From assembly GCF_000004825.1 (NCBI RefSeq), contig NW_008805071.1:1054001-1118000 (forward strand): 64,000 bases of DNA, given 5' to 3'. Of this stretch, positions 61,932 to 64,000 are shown in pieces. Position numbers and translations under genes: made by a program. Positions within the stretch are counted from its first letter, which is position 1. Each line of letters opens with the position of its first letter. A model generated the notes under the pieces. The model worked only from the letters and a program-made list of their open reading frames with translations, made no database searches and was not told the DNA's origin. The DNA is from Heterostelium album PN500. Taxonomy: Eukaryota; Evosea; Eumycetozoa; Acytosteliales; Acytosteliaceae.

Positions 61932-63927
61932 TTATTGTTTTATAATTTGTTTTGATTGTTGTTCTTGTTGTTTTTGTTGTTGTTGTTGTTTAATTTTCTT
62001 TGATGTATTATTCTTTTGAAGTTTTGAATCGATAATGGTGTTGCTGTTGGTGTTGTTGGTATTATTGCTATTATTCTTGTTTGCTTCCGATCTTAATTTG
62101 TTTTTCTTCAACTTTTTGAAATAGAGATAAAGGAATGTCTGTGGTACGTGTATGTTTGTCATCTTGAGTTTATCGGCAAACTCAATGACCTCTCTTCTGT
62201 TTTGACCTTTGATCTGGATGAAATACTTCTCCAACTCCTTGATATACTCTTTGGTGACGATGATTCCACTCTTCTCATACCAAACCTCGACCGTTCTATT
62301 CAAGATTGCACCGATCTGATAGCCCAGCGATAACAATCCACCAATAGTCTTTACTGAGATCTCAAAGTTTAATGATGGTCTAGTATTAATAGTTGCATCC
62401 ATAACCTAAAAACAAATTAATTCATCACGGGAATTATTATTATTAGTATAAAATATACATTTAAACAAACATAATAACAACATACTTCTCTATAGAAATA
62501 AATATTGAATTGACCTTTATCAGTACGTCTTATACGAATCCAATTGGTTTTGTCAGCCTGTGAGATACCATCGATAGATTTGGGTGGGTAGAGATACATG
62601 TCGGAGAAGATCTTCTTGACTGGTTTGACATCTTTGTTTAGCGATGTCAAGAATTGATCGAAATTCTCTTTGTGTGACTCGTACTTTGCTTTGCAAACAT
62701 AGGTTGGTTCCACCACCTGACTCATTGGATTGTAAGATGAATGAATCTTTATCTTTGCTTGATCCAAATCTGGTTCTACAAATGCTTTAAACATTGGGAA
62801 TACTACATTTGTAATTTGTAATAAAACATCCTATAATAATATATTGTTTTTAATATAATTATAATCAGTTTTGAAAAGTTCATATAAAAGTACAATTTGA
62901 TATGTTTGTTTGTTTGATTGTTTGTTATTTACCTTTGTTGAACTCTTGGCAATAACAATATCTCTCATGATTCTCTTAATTAAATCGAGATGAACACCAC
63001 CAGTGATTGCAATACTAATATCCAAAAGTGGTCTGATCTTGGCACTCAGTGCATAGGAACCTTCGAGAATCAGCACTTTCGAGGCTGGCAATGTGACTCG
63101 TTTGATCTCAACTCTTGCAATACCAGTCTCCTTATGCTTGATAATGGTTGGTAAATCAACTGGTTGATTCTTTTTCAAATTATTAAGTGATTCCTAATAA
63201 TAATTAAATGTGAATGTGTGTGTGAAAATAAAAATAGAATTAGAATTAGAATTTTCCATATAAATTATTATAATTATTATTATAATTTAGAATAATATGA
63301 AATAACCAAAAAAAAAAAAAAACACTACTTACAACAACTTTATCATAATCAATTAAGATTGGATCATCGTAATTGTTATCTTTAACCATTTCTAGTTTGA
63401 CAAAATCCTGTAGATCGATGACCAATGCGTTGACGAGACCAGAGATCTTTTGGGCGAGTGTCGTCTTACCGGCACCGACTGGACCAGCGATACCAATGAC
63501 GATTCCACGTTGTGGGTCGGCCTCTGCCAACAACTCGATGGCACGAATCGCATGGAAAAATCCTTGATCGAACGACAATGTATTTGGCACTGTCTTTATC
63601 TCATATTGATTGGTCTTTGTGTTCATCTCTACAGTGATATCCAATTCCTCTTCATTCAACTTTTCTCTTGCAATACTAAAATAATAGATAGTTATAGTAA
63701 TTGGTAATAATTATAAGTAACTTAAATAAATGATCGATATCTAGTTATACATACGATCCATCAGATTCAATATCGGCATCATGCTTTGATTTCTTAACAA
63801 CAGCGGTTTTGGCGGCAGTGTTAGTAGTATTAGCTACTGTTTGTTCAGATTCTAAAGTTGCACTGGTTGGATTTACAACAAGTAAATGCTGAGTAAGATT
63901 TAAAATTCTATTATTAACTTTATCCAT
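61932..63927 (-). CDS. Uridine-kinase-like plus CYTH (TTM1/TTM2-type) protein (531 aa)
   Basis: Exons 63927-63755, 63675-63333, 63193-62933, 62830-62486 and 62405-61932 join in frame. The P-loop kinase-like domain has GIAGPVGAGKTT (residues about 119-130), VLILEGSYALSAKIRPLLDI and VTGG-like ITGGVHLDLIKRIMRDI. A CYTH/triphosphate-tunnel region follows (FKAFVEPDLDQAKIKIHSSY; RPSLNFEISVKTIGGLLSLG; YFIQIKGQNRREVIEFADKL). Order and wording match plant TTM1/TTM2, which are pyrophosphatases linked to immunity and senescence rather than uridine kinases. The tail is Lys/Asn/Gln-rich. Plant TTMs carry a C-terminal membrane anchor; none is seen here, and the canonical ExExK triad was not found. Confidence 0.88.
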
Positions 63928-64000
63928 ATTTTAATAATTATAATATAATAAAGTAAAATAAGAAATAAAACAATCTTTAAGAAAAAAGAAATATAAAAAT
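63928..64000. other. 5' flank of the TTM-like gene
   Basis: A/T-only sequence up to the window edge, no motif recognised. Confidence 0.4.

Noticed and set aside
1-64000. tRNA or rRNA genes
   Set aside because: No clear A-box/B-box pair or cloverleaf was spotted by eye on either strand; a tRNAscan-SE run would settle it.

Overview
The window is nuclear DNA from a dictyostelid social amoeba. Intergenic DNA and introns are extremely A+T-rich. Introns are short (about 50-270 bp) with GTATGT/GTAAGT donors and AG acceptors. Proteins carry Asn, Gln, Thr and Ser homopolymers, and several genes have dictyostelid-type content (CBM49 cellulose-binding protein, C2/WW/IQ protein). Coding DNA is less A+T-biased than in Dictyostelium discoideum, which suggests another dictyostelid genus; the species cannot be fixed from the sequence alone.

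Layout. 1-7.2 kb is a ribosome-biogenesis neighbourhood: the 3' part of a CMSS1/Cms1 homologue, an ELMO-domain gene, and the DEAD-box helicases DDX10/Dbp4 and DDX47/Rrp3, which diverge from a 316-bp promoter. 8.2-18 kb is all minus strand: ER Hsp90 (GRP94), a two-pass membrane protein with a polyhistidine N-terminus, ribosomal protein S8, a secreted CBM49 protein, a decayed coding-like relic and ribosomal protein L24. 18-24.4 kb holds a divergent CCT-eta-like pseudo-chaperonin, the selenocysteine enzyme SepSecS, and a C2-C2-WW-IQ-WW protein. 24.9-37.4 kb is one giant TRRAP/Tra1 gene. 37.7-43 kb holds an L-type lectin without signal peptide and a histone deacetylase fused to AT-hooks and an ADD-type zinc finger. 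45-56 kb holds a DMT-family transporter, an NRPS-like A-PCP-reductase, mitochondrial NAD-isocitrate dehydrogenase, a small Asn-rich protein and a tandem-repeat protein with a possible glycosyltransferase-like domain. 56.5-64 kb holds a leucine-rich-repeat protein, an Asn/Gln-rich protein, ribosomal protein L27 and a uridine-kinase/CYTH protein of the plant TTM1/TTM2 type.

Themes. Ribosome production dominates (three small-subunit processing factors and three ribosomal proteins). Two chromatin genes, TRRAP (acetyltransferase recruitment) and the HDAC fusion (deacetylation), lie near each other. The three ribosomal protein genes share two features: the start codon sits on a coding micro-exon of 4-11 nt, and a GC-richer CA/TG tract lies roughly 65-150 bp upstream. 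Four host genes (TRRAP, SepSecS, L27 and the tandem-repeat gene) show apparent single-base frame breaks in short runs. Draft-sequence error is the simplest explanation, but the TRRAP break sits on a heptamer shaped like a -1 frameshift site and deserves a check.

I saw no tRNA, rRNA, CRISPR array, retroelement or complete DNA transposon by eye. Exon boundaries were placed by hand from splice consensus and reading-frame continuity.
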